Source: Christensenella sp. UBA4263 (GTDB lineage: Bacteria; Bacillota; Clostridia; Christensenellales; Aristaeellaceae). From it: a stretch of DNA of 64,000 nt. Positions 1 to 6,377 of this stretch are shown in pieces; the stretch's first letter is position 1, and each line of letters starts with the position of its first letter. The notes under the pieces are model-generated. The model saw only the letters and a list, made by a program, of their open reading frames with translations. It ran no database searches and was not told the origin of the DNA. The position numbers were made by a program, and so were the translations under genes. The stretch is taken from NCBI GenBank assembly GCA_002395225.1, contig DGWH01000091.1, positions 28,436-92,435 of the forward strand, given 5' to 3'.

Positions 1-477
1 CTGCTGCTGACCGCCTGAGAGCTGATGCGGATAATTGTTCATCCGGTTTTCAAGACCCATTTTGTGTAGCAGCTCCCTGCCTTCCTCATCAATCTGCCGG
101 ATCATGTCCGGCGTGCTCTTTTTCTGCTTCTTGAGGAACAGCTTTTTGGCCAGCGTCACGTTCTCAAGGGCTGTATACTGCGGAAAAAGATTGAAGTTTT
201 GGAAGACAAGGCCGAAATGGAGACGGCGGGACTGGATCTCGGATTCAGACAGTTTTCTGTGGGCACTGGCATCAAAGATCACCTCGTCGTTGACGCGGAT
301 GATGCCGGAATCCGGAAACTCCAGGAAATTCAGACAGCGAAGAAGGGTGGTTTTTCCGCTCCCCGAGGACCCGATGATCGACAGTGCATGACCTTTATCC
401 AGGGAAAAGGAGATATCGGTCAGAACCTCGGTACGGCTGAAGGATTTTTGAAGGTGTTCAACCTGCAAAATGGACAT
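1..477 (-). CDS. Polar amino-acid ABC transporter ATP-binding protein (3' end outside window)
   Basis: This is the ATPase that drives import of a polar amino acid, working at the inner face of the membrane with the permease and binding protein encoded just upstream on the same strand. The visible 159 codons start at the ATG whose complement lies at 475-477, behind an AAGGAGG site. They contain the Walker A motif GSSGSGKTT (about residues 36-44), the Q-loop VFQNFNLFPQ (about residue 90) and end in the signature LSGGQQ. Walker B and the H-loop lie beyond the window edge. The sequence resembles GlnQ/HisP-type ATPases. The substrate cannot be told from this protein. Family assignment is firm; the gene is cut only by the window boundary. 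Confidence 0.95.
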   Translation of the reverse strand, partial: MSILQVEHLQKSFSRTEVLTDISFSLDKGHALSIIGSSGSGKTTLLRCLNFLEFPDSGIIRVNDEVIFDASAHRKLSESEIQSRRLHFGLVFQNFNLFPQYTALENVTLAKKLFLKKQKKSTPDMIRQIDEEGRELLHKMGLENRMNNYPHQLSGGQQQ

Positions 478-491
478 TTTTCTTCCTCCTT

Positions 492-1178
492 CTATCTGAA
501 ATAGTCCAGTTTCTTTTCAAGCGCACCCAGTCCCAGCGTCAGCAGACCCGTGGCCGCCAGATAATAAAACGCGGTGAAAAAGAGCGGCCAGATGGCGCCG
601 GAAATGCCCTGGCTTCCCTTGAGGAAGGCCTGGCCGGCCCAGATGATTTCCTGCAGGGCAATGATGCGGGCGAGAGAGGTGTCTTTGACCAGTGTAATGA
701 TCTCGTTTGACATGGGCGGCAGAATCCGCTTGATCATCTGCAGCAGCTTGATCCGGAAAAAGATCTGTCCCCGTGTCATGCCCAACACCAGACCCGCCTC
801 TTCCTGCCCGACGGGGATACTCTGAATGCCGCCCCGGTAGATCTCGGAAAAGTAGTCGGCATAGTTGATGATGAATGCCACGGCCGCCGCCGTGAACCGG
901 CCCGTTTCGCCGCTGCCCCAGATGTTTTTGTGCAGGACGAGACCCGGGAAATAGTAGATGATCAGAAGCTGGATCATCAGCGGTGTGCCCCGGATGACCC
1001 ATACCTGAAACTTGCAGAAGAGGGAGAGAGGCTTAAATTTGGACATGGTTCCCATACAGACAATGAGTCCGAGGGGGAAGGCGCCGATCAGTGTGACGAA
1101 GAACAGACGGACGGTCTGCAGAAAGCCGATATTGAGACTGTTTAGCACGACCGGCATCTGCTCAAGGATGAGTTTCAT
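492..1178 (-). CDS. Amino-acid ABC transporter permease (HisM/GlnP type)
   Basis: Membrane subunit of 228 residues for uptake of a polar amino acid, with about five hydrophobic segments and the QxxRIKLLQxxxxILPP-like EAA loop around residues 130-155 that docks with the ATPase. The length is normal for the family. The start sits behind GAAGGAGG at a rather long spacing of about 12 nt. The ATPase gene follows after a 14-base gap and the binding-protein gene precedes it, so the order is binding protein, permease, ATPase. A hairpin with a T-run lies between this gene and the binding-protein gene and should lower permease and ATPase expression relative to the binding protein. Only one permease gene is present, so the channel is presumably a homodimer. 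Confidence 0.93.
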   Translation of the reverse strand: MKLILEQMPVVLNSLNIGFLQTVRLFFVTLIGAFPLGLIVCMGTMSKFKPLSLFCKFQVWVIRGTPLMIQLLIIYYFPGLVLHKNIWGSGETGRFTAAAVAFIINYADYFSEIYRGGIQSIPVGQEEAGLVLGMTRGQIFFRIKLLQMIKRILPPMSNEIITLVKDTSLARIIALQEIIWAGQAFLKGSQGISGAIWPLFFTAFYYLAATGLLTLGLGALEKKLDYFR

Positions 1179-1215
1179 GGAAAATGAAGGCCTCCTTCAA
1201 AGCTTCAACGAAAAA

Positions 1216-1238
1216 GCAGAGAATCTTTCGATTCTCTG
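1216..1238 (-). terminator. Intergenic hairpin, partial terminator after the binding-protein gene
   Basis: A perfect 9-bp inverted repeat (CAGAGAATC / GATTCTCTG) with a 4-nt loop is followed on the minus strand by CTTTTTC. It lies inside the operon, between the binding-protein and permease genes, where such hairpins usually act as attenuators or mRNA stabilisers. Confidence 0.75.
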
Positions 1239-1254
1239 TCAGAAAGGATGAAGG

Positions 1255-2022
1255 TTACTGTGCGATCAGAGCGGCTTCGACGCCATAGGTTTTGGCGGTT
1301 TCAAGGAGCGTGCCTTTGTCGTAGAGATCTTTCAGGAAGGCATTGAGCTTCTCGGCCAGATCGGAGCCTTTGCGGAAACCGACGCCGTATTCCTCGGTGC
1401 TCAGCTGAACGGTATAGGTGAGATTCTCGTATCCGGTTCCCTCACCGACCATGGCGGCAGCCATGAGGGAGTCGATGACGGCGGCATCACTGGTTCCCGC
1501 AGCGACTTCCATCAGGGCATCGGACTGTGCCTTCACGGGCGTGCAGTTCCAGCCGCGCTCGTTGACCACTGCCTCACCGGAGCTTCCAGCCTCAACCGCA
1601 AAGTTCAGGGCCTGCAGCTTGTCAGCATCATCCGCCAGCGCAGCCTTGTCTTTGGGGAGAATGACGATCTGGGCGTTGTTGCAGTAGGGCTTGGAGCATT
1701 CCATGGCACTGAGGACCTCATCCGTCAGGGTCATGCCGTTCCAGACACAGTCGATGGAACCGGCATTCAGCTCAAGCACTTTGTTGTCCCAGTCAATCTC
1801 GACAAACTCCACCTCGACGCCGAGGGATTCAGCAAAGAGACGGGCGAGATCTGCATCAAAGCCGATCCACTTTCCATCCGCGTCCTTATAGTCCATGGGG
1901 GCAAAATCGGTAATTCCGACAATCAGCTTTCCGTTTTTGGTGATGGTGTCGCTGTCAGCCGCCAGGGCGACGGCAGTAAAGAGACAGAGAACGGAGAGCA
2001 GCAGACAAATCATTTTTTTCAT
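1255..2022 (-). CDS. Amino-acid ABC transporter substrate-binding protein
   Basis: Extracellular solute-binding protein of family 3 (SBP_bac_3), 255 residues, that captures a polar amino acid and delivers it to the permease encoded downstream. The start at 2022 (MKKMICLLL) is preferred over an in-frame ATG five codons upstream because GGAGGAG sits 6 nt before it. Residues 1-22 form a Sec signal peptide ending ALA-A. The mature protein shows the family features VGITDFAPMDYKD, IGFDADLARLFAES and the GSSGE ligand loop. No lipobox cysteine is present, which is unusual for a monoderm binding protein (see findings). It is first in its operon behind a near-consensus promoter. Confidence 0.94.
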   Translation of the reverse strand: MKKMICLLLSVLCLFTAVALAADSDTITKNGKLIVGITDFAPMDYKDADGKWIGFDADLARLFAESLGVEVEFVEIDWDNKVLELNAGSIDCVWNGMTLTDEVLSAMECSKPYCNNAQIVILPKDKAALADDADKLQALNFAVEAGSSGEAVVNERGWNCTPVKAQSDALMEVAAGTSDAAVIDSLMAAAMVGEGTGYENLTYTVQLSTEEYGVGFRKGSDLAEKLNAFLKDLYDKGTLLETAKTYGVEAALIAQ

Positions 2023-2067
2023 GAGGAACTCCTCCACTTTAGTTTATTGATGTCCTGCGATGTCACT

Positions 2068-2096
2068 ATAATAGCACTTTAACGCAGTAACGTCAA
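2068..2096 (-). promoter_or_regulatory. Sigma-70-type promoter of the amino-acid transporter operon
   Basis: On the minus strand -35 TTGACG (complement of 2091-2096), a 17-bp spacer and -10 TATTAT (complement of 2068-2073). Transcription would start near 2061, giving a leader of about 40 nt before the binding-protein gene. Confidence 0.8.
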
Positions 2097-2449
2097 GATG
2101 CTATTTTCTTAAAAATATATCCCGACAATGGGCAGAACAGTCGCTGCATGATCCTCGAAGGTGAGGGACAGAGTGCAGTGGTGATGCCGTCCGGTGAATT
2201 ACCGGGTTGATAGGAGAAACTGGTGGTACAGCATGAAACACTGCTCACAGGTGAGAACAGCAGGATTGACAAAATGCTGAACAATCAGCTGGTTGGCTGG
2301 AAGATCGCTTCGAAGTGTCGGCAAATCAGATACCGCAGAACGAGAAGCGGATGAACATCATGACGGTTGACGAAAGGCTGAAGCACACAGGTGTTCACCA
2401 GCGTAATGGACGAGGTGCTGTTCCTGCAAAGCCAGATCGCTGAAATTCG
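2097..2449. other. Gene-free stretch with possible decayed coding remnant
   Basis: No intact gene is visible on either strand. On the plus strand, short pieces in shifting frames around 2270-2400 look protein-like (for example QNEKRMNIMTVDERLKHTG at about 2335-2390) but are broken by stops and frameshifts. This may be the remains of a gene next to the Rpn locus. I cannot assign a family. Confidence 0.3.
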
Positions 2450-2478
2450 TTGAAAATCGACGGGTCTTTTGATATACT
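2450..2478 (+). promoter_or_regulatory. Sigma-70-type promoter of the Rpn nuclease gene
   Basis: -35 TTGAAA (2450-2455), 17-bp spacer and -10 TATACT (2473-2478), about 90 bases upstream of the TTG start of the Rpn gene. No comparable promoter was seen in front of the downstream repeat copies. Confidence 0.7.
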
Positions 2479-2566
2479 CTATCTGTACCATTGGATCATC
2501 TTGCATTGGTCAGGGAATTCCGGTTGACTTGGCGATACAAATATGAGGAACAGGAGGGCAATGCGC

Positions 2567-3526
2567 TTGAGCGTGATCGATACAGAAGGAAAACAGTATT
2601 TTTCCAACAGCATATACTTTGCTGATTTGTTCAACTTTCTCTTGTACGATGGCAGGCCTGTAATTGACCCGAAGAATCTTAAGGAACTGGACACCACACA
2701 GATTGCCATTCCTTACGGAAACGGAGCAAGAATTCCTGTTCAGAAGTATCGGAATTTGTTAAAGCTCTGGAACGCATACATGGATGATACGGCCGTATAT
2801 GTGATGCTTGGAGCGGAACTTCAGGGGAAAACACACTATGCCATGCCCGTGAAGAAAGGGCTTTACGATATGCTTGGTTATGCCAGGCAGGTGGACGAAG
2901 CAAGGCGATCCTACCGACAGAAGGACAAAGAAGGCGACTTGTATGTGGATGGGGATATCCTGAAGATCAGGCTGACCAGCGATGAGTTCCTGTCGGGCTT
3001 TCGCAAAGGAGACAAGCTCATCCCCATTATCACGGCAACGGTGCTCCTTTCTGATAAAGAATGGAAAGGGCCGAGGGATCTCTATGATATGCTGGATGTG
3101 AAAGACGATACGCTGCTTCGGTTTATTCCGAACTATCCGATTAATCTGATTGAACCGGCCAAAATGTCTGACAGTGACTTTGAAAAGTTCAATACAGAGC
3201 TTGGACTGGCTATGAAGGTGTTGAAGTATCAGAAAGCAGGAGCTGTCGAGGTTATAAAGGCAACAAATCATGAGATGATTGGCAGGGAAACAGCTGTATT
3301 CCTGAATCGGGTTGCAAAGCTGGACCTTGTATTTGACGAAAAGGAGGATCAGGTAGATATGTGTAAAGCGATGGAAGATTATAGAAAGAAGAGTGAAGTT
3401 ACAGGAGCCATCACAATTTTGAGAAGACGTGGAGCTTCAGATGATAGTATAATCACAGAAGTGATGGAAACGTTCAGCGTCACCAAGGAATATGTTCTTG
3501 CCATTTTGAAAGAGCAGGCAGCATAA
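2567..3526 (+). CDS. Rpn-family recombination-promoting nuclease / putative transposase, full length
   Basis: A 319-residue PD-(D/E)XK nuclease-like protein of the Rpn (transposase_31-like) group common in Clostridia. Visible family features are FADLFNFLLY near the N-terminus, LKELDTTQIAIPYG, the putative catalytic ExQ in AELQGKTHYAMP, and GLYDMLGYARQV. The middle part (DEFLSGFRKGDKLIPIITATVLL, then LLRFIPNYPINLIEP) and a helical C-terminus ending KEQAA follow. A TTG start is chosen because AGGAGGG ends 8 nt before it, while the nearby ATG at 2561 is only 2 nt from that site. Rpn proteins cut DNA and have been reported as toxic, phage-restricting nucleases in E. coli, inhibited by their own separately translated C-termini. 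The 3' two-thirds of the gene is repeated four more times downstream. Confidence 0.85.
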   Translation: MSVIDTEGKQYFSNSIYFADLFNFLLYDGRPVIDPKNLKELDTTQIAIPYGNGARIPVQKYRNLLKLWNAYMDDTAVYVMLGAELQGKTHYAMPVKKGLYDMLGYARQVDEARRSYRQKDKEGDLYVDGDILKIRLTSDEFLSGFRKGDKLIPIITATVLLSDKEWKGPRDLYDMLDVKDDTLLRFIPNYPINLIEPAKMSDSDFEKFNTELGLAMKVLKYQKAGAVEVIKATNHEMIGRETAVFLNRVAKLDLVFDEKEDQVDMCKAMEDYRKKSEVTGAITILRRRGASDDSIITEVMETFSVTKEYVLAILKEQAA

Positions 3527-3552
3527 GCATAGTCAATGGGATGAGAATGTCC
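2960..3552 (+). repeat. Rpn array unit 1 (inside the intact nuclease gene)
   Basis: First of five direct repeats that all begin with CTGAAGATCAGGCTG and run through the nuclease stop codon. This unit is the intact reference copy: its 5' half is in frame with the nuclease. Unit lengths are about 593, 594, 592, 588 and about 578 bases. Confidence 0.9.
3359..3526 (+). CDS. Possible internal small protein: Rpn C-terminal fragment, 55 aa
   Basis: An in-frame ATG at 3359 inside the nuclease gene would yield a 55-residue protein starting MCKAMEDYRKKSEVTG and ending at the same stop. A perfect AAGGAGG lies 11 nt upstream (about 3340-3347), a plausible ribosome site in a genome that uses this site generally. 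Separate translation of the C-terminus as an antitoxin has been reported for E. coli Rpn proteins. The caveat is that the same bases encode the charged residues EKEDQ, so the site may be fortuitous. All four downstream copies retain this ATG at exactly 55 codons before their stop. Confidence 0.45.
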   Translation: MCKAMEDYRKKSEVTGAITILRRRGASDDSIITEVMETFSVTKEYVLAILKEQAA

Positions 3553-4146
3553 CTGAAGATCAGGCTGACCAGTGAGGAGTTCCTGTCGGGCTTCCGTAAA
3601 GGAGACAAGCTCATCCCCGTTTTCACGGCAGCGGTGCTTCTTTCGGATGAAGAATGGAAAAGAGCCTATGGATCTCTGTGATAAGCTGGATTTGAAAGGC
3701 AAAACCCATGCTTCGGTTAATTCCGAATTGTCCGATCAATCTGATTGAATCGGCCAAAATGTCTGACAGTGACTTCGAAAAGTTCAATACAAAGCTTGGA
3801 CTGGCTATGAAGGTGTTGAAGTACCAGAAAGCAGGAGCTATCGAGGTTATTCAGGCAACAAATCATGAGATGATTGACAGGGAAACAGCTGTATTCCTGA
3901 ATCGGGTTGCAAAGCTGGACCTTGTATCTGACGAAAAGGAGGATCAGGTGGATATGTGTAAAGCGATGGAAGATTATAGAAAGAAGAGTGAAGTTACAGG
4001 AATCATAGATTATTTAAGACTTAACGGCGCATCGGATGAGACTATTATCATGGAGGTGCAGAAAGTCTATGATGTCACCAGAGAATATGTTCTTGCCATT
4101 TTGAAAGAGCAGGCAACATAAGCATAATAAGTGAATGAGGAAGTCC
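3553..4146 (+). repeat. Rpn array unit 2
   Basis: Second direct repeat of the nuclease 3' part. Its 5' half (3553-3700) matches the nuclease segment LKIRLTSEEFLSGFRKGDKLIP but is broken by frameshift and stop after EEW. Its 3' half remains open (3708-4121). Confidence 0.88.
3708..4121 (+). CDS. Rpn C-terminal cassette, copy 2
   Basis: Open stretch of 137 codons matching the C-terminal part of the full-length nuclease from LIPNCPINLIE to KEQAT. No good ribosome site precedes the first ATG. The better start is the ATG at 3954, which follows a perfect AAGGAGG at 11 nt and gives a 55-residue product. It is the most divergent cassette in the segment after VTG: IIDYLRLNGASDETIIMEVQKVYDVTRE replaces AITILRRRGASDDSI and following. 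Nearly all other positions match the parent. It lacks the nuclease core, so it cannot cut DNA by itself. It may be an antitoxin-like fragment or a recombination donor; expression is not shown. Confidence 0.5.
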   Translation: MLRLIPNCPINLIESAKMSDSDFEKFNTKLGLAMKVLKYQKAGAIEVIQATNHEMIDRETAVFLNRVAKLDLVSDEKEDQVDMCKAMEDYRKKSEVTGIIDYLRLNGASDETIIMEVQKVYDVTREYVLAILKEQAT

Positions 4147-4738
4147 CTGAAGATCAGGCTGGCCAGTGAGGAGTTCCTGTCGGGCTTTCGCAAAGGAGAC
4201 AAGGTCATCCCCATTATCAAGGCAATGGTGCTCCTTTCGGATGAAGAATGGAAATGGCCGATGGTTCTTTTGTGATATGCCGGATGTGATAGACAGAACG
4301 CTGCTTCGGTTTATTCCGAACTATCCGATCAATTAGATTGCTCCGGCCAGTATGTCCGACAGCGATTTACGAAGTTCAATACAAAGCCTGGATTGTCTAT
4401 GAAGATGCTGAAGTACCAGAAAGCAGGAACTATCGAGGTTATAAAGGCAACAAATCATGAGATGATTGACAGGGAAACAGCTGTATTCCTGAATCGGGTA
4501 GCAAAGCTTGACCTTGAATTTGACGAAAAAGAGGATCAGGTAGATATGTGTAAAGCGATGGAAGATTATAGAAAGAAGAGTGAAGTTACAGGAGCCATTA
4601 AAGGTATGAGAAGACTTGGAGCTTCTGAGAATAGTATAATCACAGAAGTGATGGAAATGTACAGCGTCACCAGGGAATATGTTCTTGCCATTTTGAAAGA
4701 GCAGGCAGCATAAGCATAATAAGTGAATGAGGATGTCT
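4147..4738 (+). repeat. Rpn array unit 3
   Basis: Third direct repeat. The 5' half (4147-4390) is the most degraded of the set, with several frameshifts; an in-frame join to the 3' half is lost near 4380. The 3' half stays open (4393-4713). Confidence 0.87.
4393..4713 (+). CDS. Rpn C-terminal cassette, copy 3
   Basis: Open stretch of 106 codons homologous to the nuclease C-terminus, beginning at MSMKMLKYQKAG and ending KEQAA. The internal 55-codon start is at 4546, behind AAAGAGG, a one-base weaker version of the ribosome site. Its variable segment reads AIKGMRRLGASENSIITEV, almost the same as copy 4, so copies 3 and 4 are probably the most recent duplication pair for this part. The nuclease core is absent. 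Translation is unproven. Confidence 0.45.
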   Translation: MSMKMLKYQKAGTIEVIKATNHEMIDRETAVFLNRVAKLDLEFDEKEDQVDMCKAMEDYRKKSEVTGAIKGMRRLGASENSIITEVMEMYSVTREYVLAILKEQAA

Positions 4739-5326
4739 CTGAAGATCAGGCTGACCAGGGATGAGTTCCTGTCGGGCTTTCGCAAAGGAGACAAGCTCAT
4801 CCCCATTATCACGGCAACAGTGCTCCTTTCGAATGAAGAATAGAAAGGTCCGACGGATCTCTGTGATAAGCCGGATATGAAAGACAAAACCCATGCTTCG
4901 GTTAATTCCGAACTGTCCGATCAATCTGATTGAGTTGGCCAAAATGTCTGACAGTGACTTTGAAAAGTTCAATACAGAGCTTGGACTGGCTATGAAGGTG
5001 TTGAAGTATCAGAAAGCAGGAGCTGTCAAGGTTATAAAGGCAACAAATCATGAGATGATTGAAAGGGAAACAGCTGTAATCCTGGATCGGGTAGCAAAGC
5101 TTGACCTTGAATTTGACGAAAAAGAGGATCAGGTGGATATGTGTAAAGCGATGGAAGATAATAATCGCAAGATGGAAGTTACAGGAGCCATTAAAGGTAT
5201 GAGAAGACTTGGAGCTTCTGAGGATAGTATAATTACAGATGTGATGGAAATGTACAGCGTCACCAGGGAATATGTTCTTGCCATTTTGAAAGAGCAGGCA
5301 GCATAAGTAAGTGAATGAGGATGTCT
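4739..5326 (+). repeat. Rpn array unit 4
   Basis: Fourth direct repeat. The 5' half contains an in-frame stop (NEE followed by TAG near 4841) and the junction to the next unit lacks the six bases GCATAA present in the others. The 3' half is open (4893-5306). Confidence 0.87.
4893..5306 (+). CDS. Rpn C-terminal cassette, copy 4
   Basis: Open stretch of 137 codons from MLRLIPNCPINLIE to KEQAA, matching the C-terminal third of the full-length nuclease. The 55-codon internal start is at 5139, preceded by AAAGAGG. It differs from copies 1-3 by DNNRKMEVTG in place of DYRKKSEVTG, a change shared with copy 5, and has AIKGMRRLGASEDSIITDV as variable segment. The mosaic sharing (variable segment like copy 3, upstream segment like copy 5) suggests past exchange between units. 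It has no nuclease core. Confidence 0.45.
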   Translation: MLRLIPNCPINLIELAKMSDSDFEKFNTELGLAMKVLKYQKAGAVKVIKATNHEMIERETAVILDRVAKLDLEFDEKEDQVDMCKAMEDNNRKMEVTGAIKGMRRLGASEDSIITDVMEMYSVTREYVLAILKEQAA

Positions 5327-5515
5327 CTGAAGATCAGGCTGACCAGTGAGGAGTTCCTGTCGGACTTTCGCAAAGGAGACAAGCTCATCCCCATTATCAC
5401 GGCAACGGTGCTCCTTTCGGATAAAGAATGGAAAGGGCCGAGGAATCTCTATGATATGCTGGATGTGAAAGACGATACGCTGCTTCGGTTTACTCCGAAC
5501 TGTCCGTCAATCTGA
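5315..5515 (+). pseudogene. Rpn middle-segment remnant in unit 5
   Basis: Open stretch of 66 codons matching the nuclease middle part (LKIRLTSEEFLSDFRKGDKL through DVKDDTLLRF) and then running into a frameshift and stop after NCPSI. It has no recognisable ribosome site and lacks both the catalytic core and the C-terminus, so it is treated as a remnant. Confidence 0.6.
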
Positions 5516-5904
5516 TTGCTCCGACCAATATGTCCGACAGCGATTTACGAAGTTCAAATACAAAGCCTGGATTGGCTTTGAAGGTGTTGAAGTACCAGAA
5601 AGCAGGAGCTATCGAGGTTATAAAGGCAACAAATCATGAGATGATTGACAGGGAAACAGCTGTATTTCTGAATCGGGTTGCAAAGCTTGACCTTGTATTT
5701 GACGAAAAGGAAAATCAGATGGATATGTGTAAGGCAATGAAAGATAATAATCGCAAGATGGAAGTTACAGGAGCAATCAAACTTATGAGAAGGCACGGAG
5801 CTTCTGATGATGTTATGATCACAGAGTTGATGGAAACGTTCAGCGTCACCAGGGAATATGTTCTTGCCATTTTGAAAGAACAGGCAGCATAAGCATAACA
5901 GATC
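5327..5904 (+). repeat. Rpn array unit 5 (last)
   Basis: Fifth direct repeat, ending shortly after its stop codon at GCATAACAG, where the similarity to the other unit junctions stops. Its 5' half is the best preserved of the downstream copies, consistent with a recent origin. Confidence 0.87.
5530..5892 (+). CDS. Rpn C-terminal cassette, copy 5
   Basis: Open stretch of 120 codons homologous to the nuclease C-terminus. A local frameshift changes the first residues (MSDSDLRSSNTKPG in place of MSDSDFEKFNTELG), after which the match resumes and continues to KEQAA. The internal 55-codon start is at 5725, preceded by AAGGAAA, the weakest of the five ribosome sites. Its variable segment is AIKLMRRHGASDDVMITELMETFSVTRE. 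This is the last unit of the array. Translation is unproven. Confidence 0.45.
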   Translation: MSDSDLRSSNTKPGLALKVLKYQKAGAIEVIKATNHEMIDRETAVFLNRVAKLDLVFDEKENQMDMCKAMKDNNRKMEVTGAIKLMRRHGASDDVMITELMETFSVTREYVLAILKEQAA

Positions 5905-6303
5905 TCTTTCGGAAACGGACAGCCAATAAAGAATATGCTTTCTCAGCCAGAATATCCCTGCGATCTTTCTGTGTTCTTCAGACAGGAGACGCTTACGACT
6001 GAATTCTGCATGTGCGACAATGACATCCACTGGATGTTTTAGGCGACAGATGGATAACCGTCGGATAGGATAAGAGGTTCATATGCCTCTTGTCAGATTC
6101 GGCGTTTTTTGCTGTTGTCCTTCGCGGGGCGGAAAACCAGAACAGGCGACAAATACCCGGATTCTTTTCCTGTTCCTTGTAAAATTCCCACGACACTTTT
6201 CTGTCCGTGTTAACCCGTTTTCATTCACTGACCGTATGATTGATTTCTTACACGGATGTTCAGTTTCTTTCTTTGTGTACCGTTTCATGTTTCTTCCGGC
6301 ACA
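5905..6303. other. Gene-free stretch after the Rpn array
   Basis: No gene with a ribosome site or recognisable product is visible on either strand. A short inverted repeat (AAGAGG ... CCTCTT, 6072-6091) followed at a distance by a T-run near 6105 could weakly terminate transcription leaving the array, but the stem is short. Confidence 0.4.
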
Positions 6304-6337
6304 TAAAAAACGAGTACCCGGGCGGATCCCGGGTACT
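6304..6337 (-). terminator. Rho-independent terminator of the caspase gene
   Basis: Perfect 10-bp inverted repeat (AGTACCCGGG at 6313-6322 and CCCGGGTACT at 6328-6337) with a 5-nt loop. On the minus strand the stem is followed by CG and six T residues. Confidence 0.9.
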
Positions 6338-6377
6338 GTCATCGTACCGTTCACCAACCGGGTACCATTTCAGAATG

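Noticed and set aside
2960..5904. CRISPR array or satellite repeat
   Set aside because: The units are about 590 bp, carry coding sequence homologous to the upstream nuclease gene and have no short repeat-spacer pattern.
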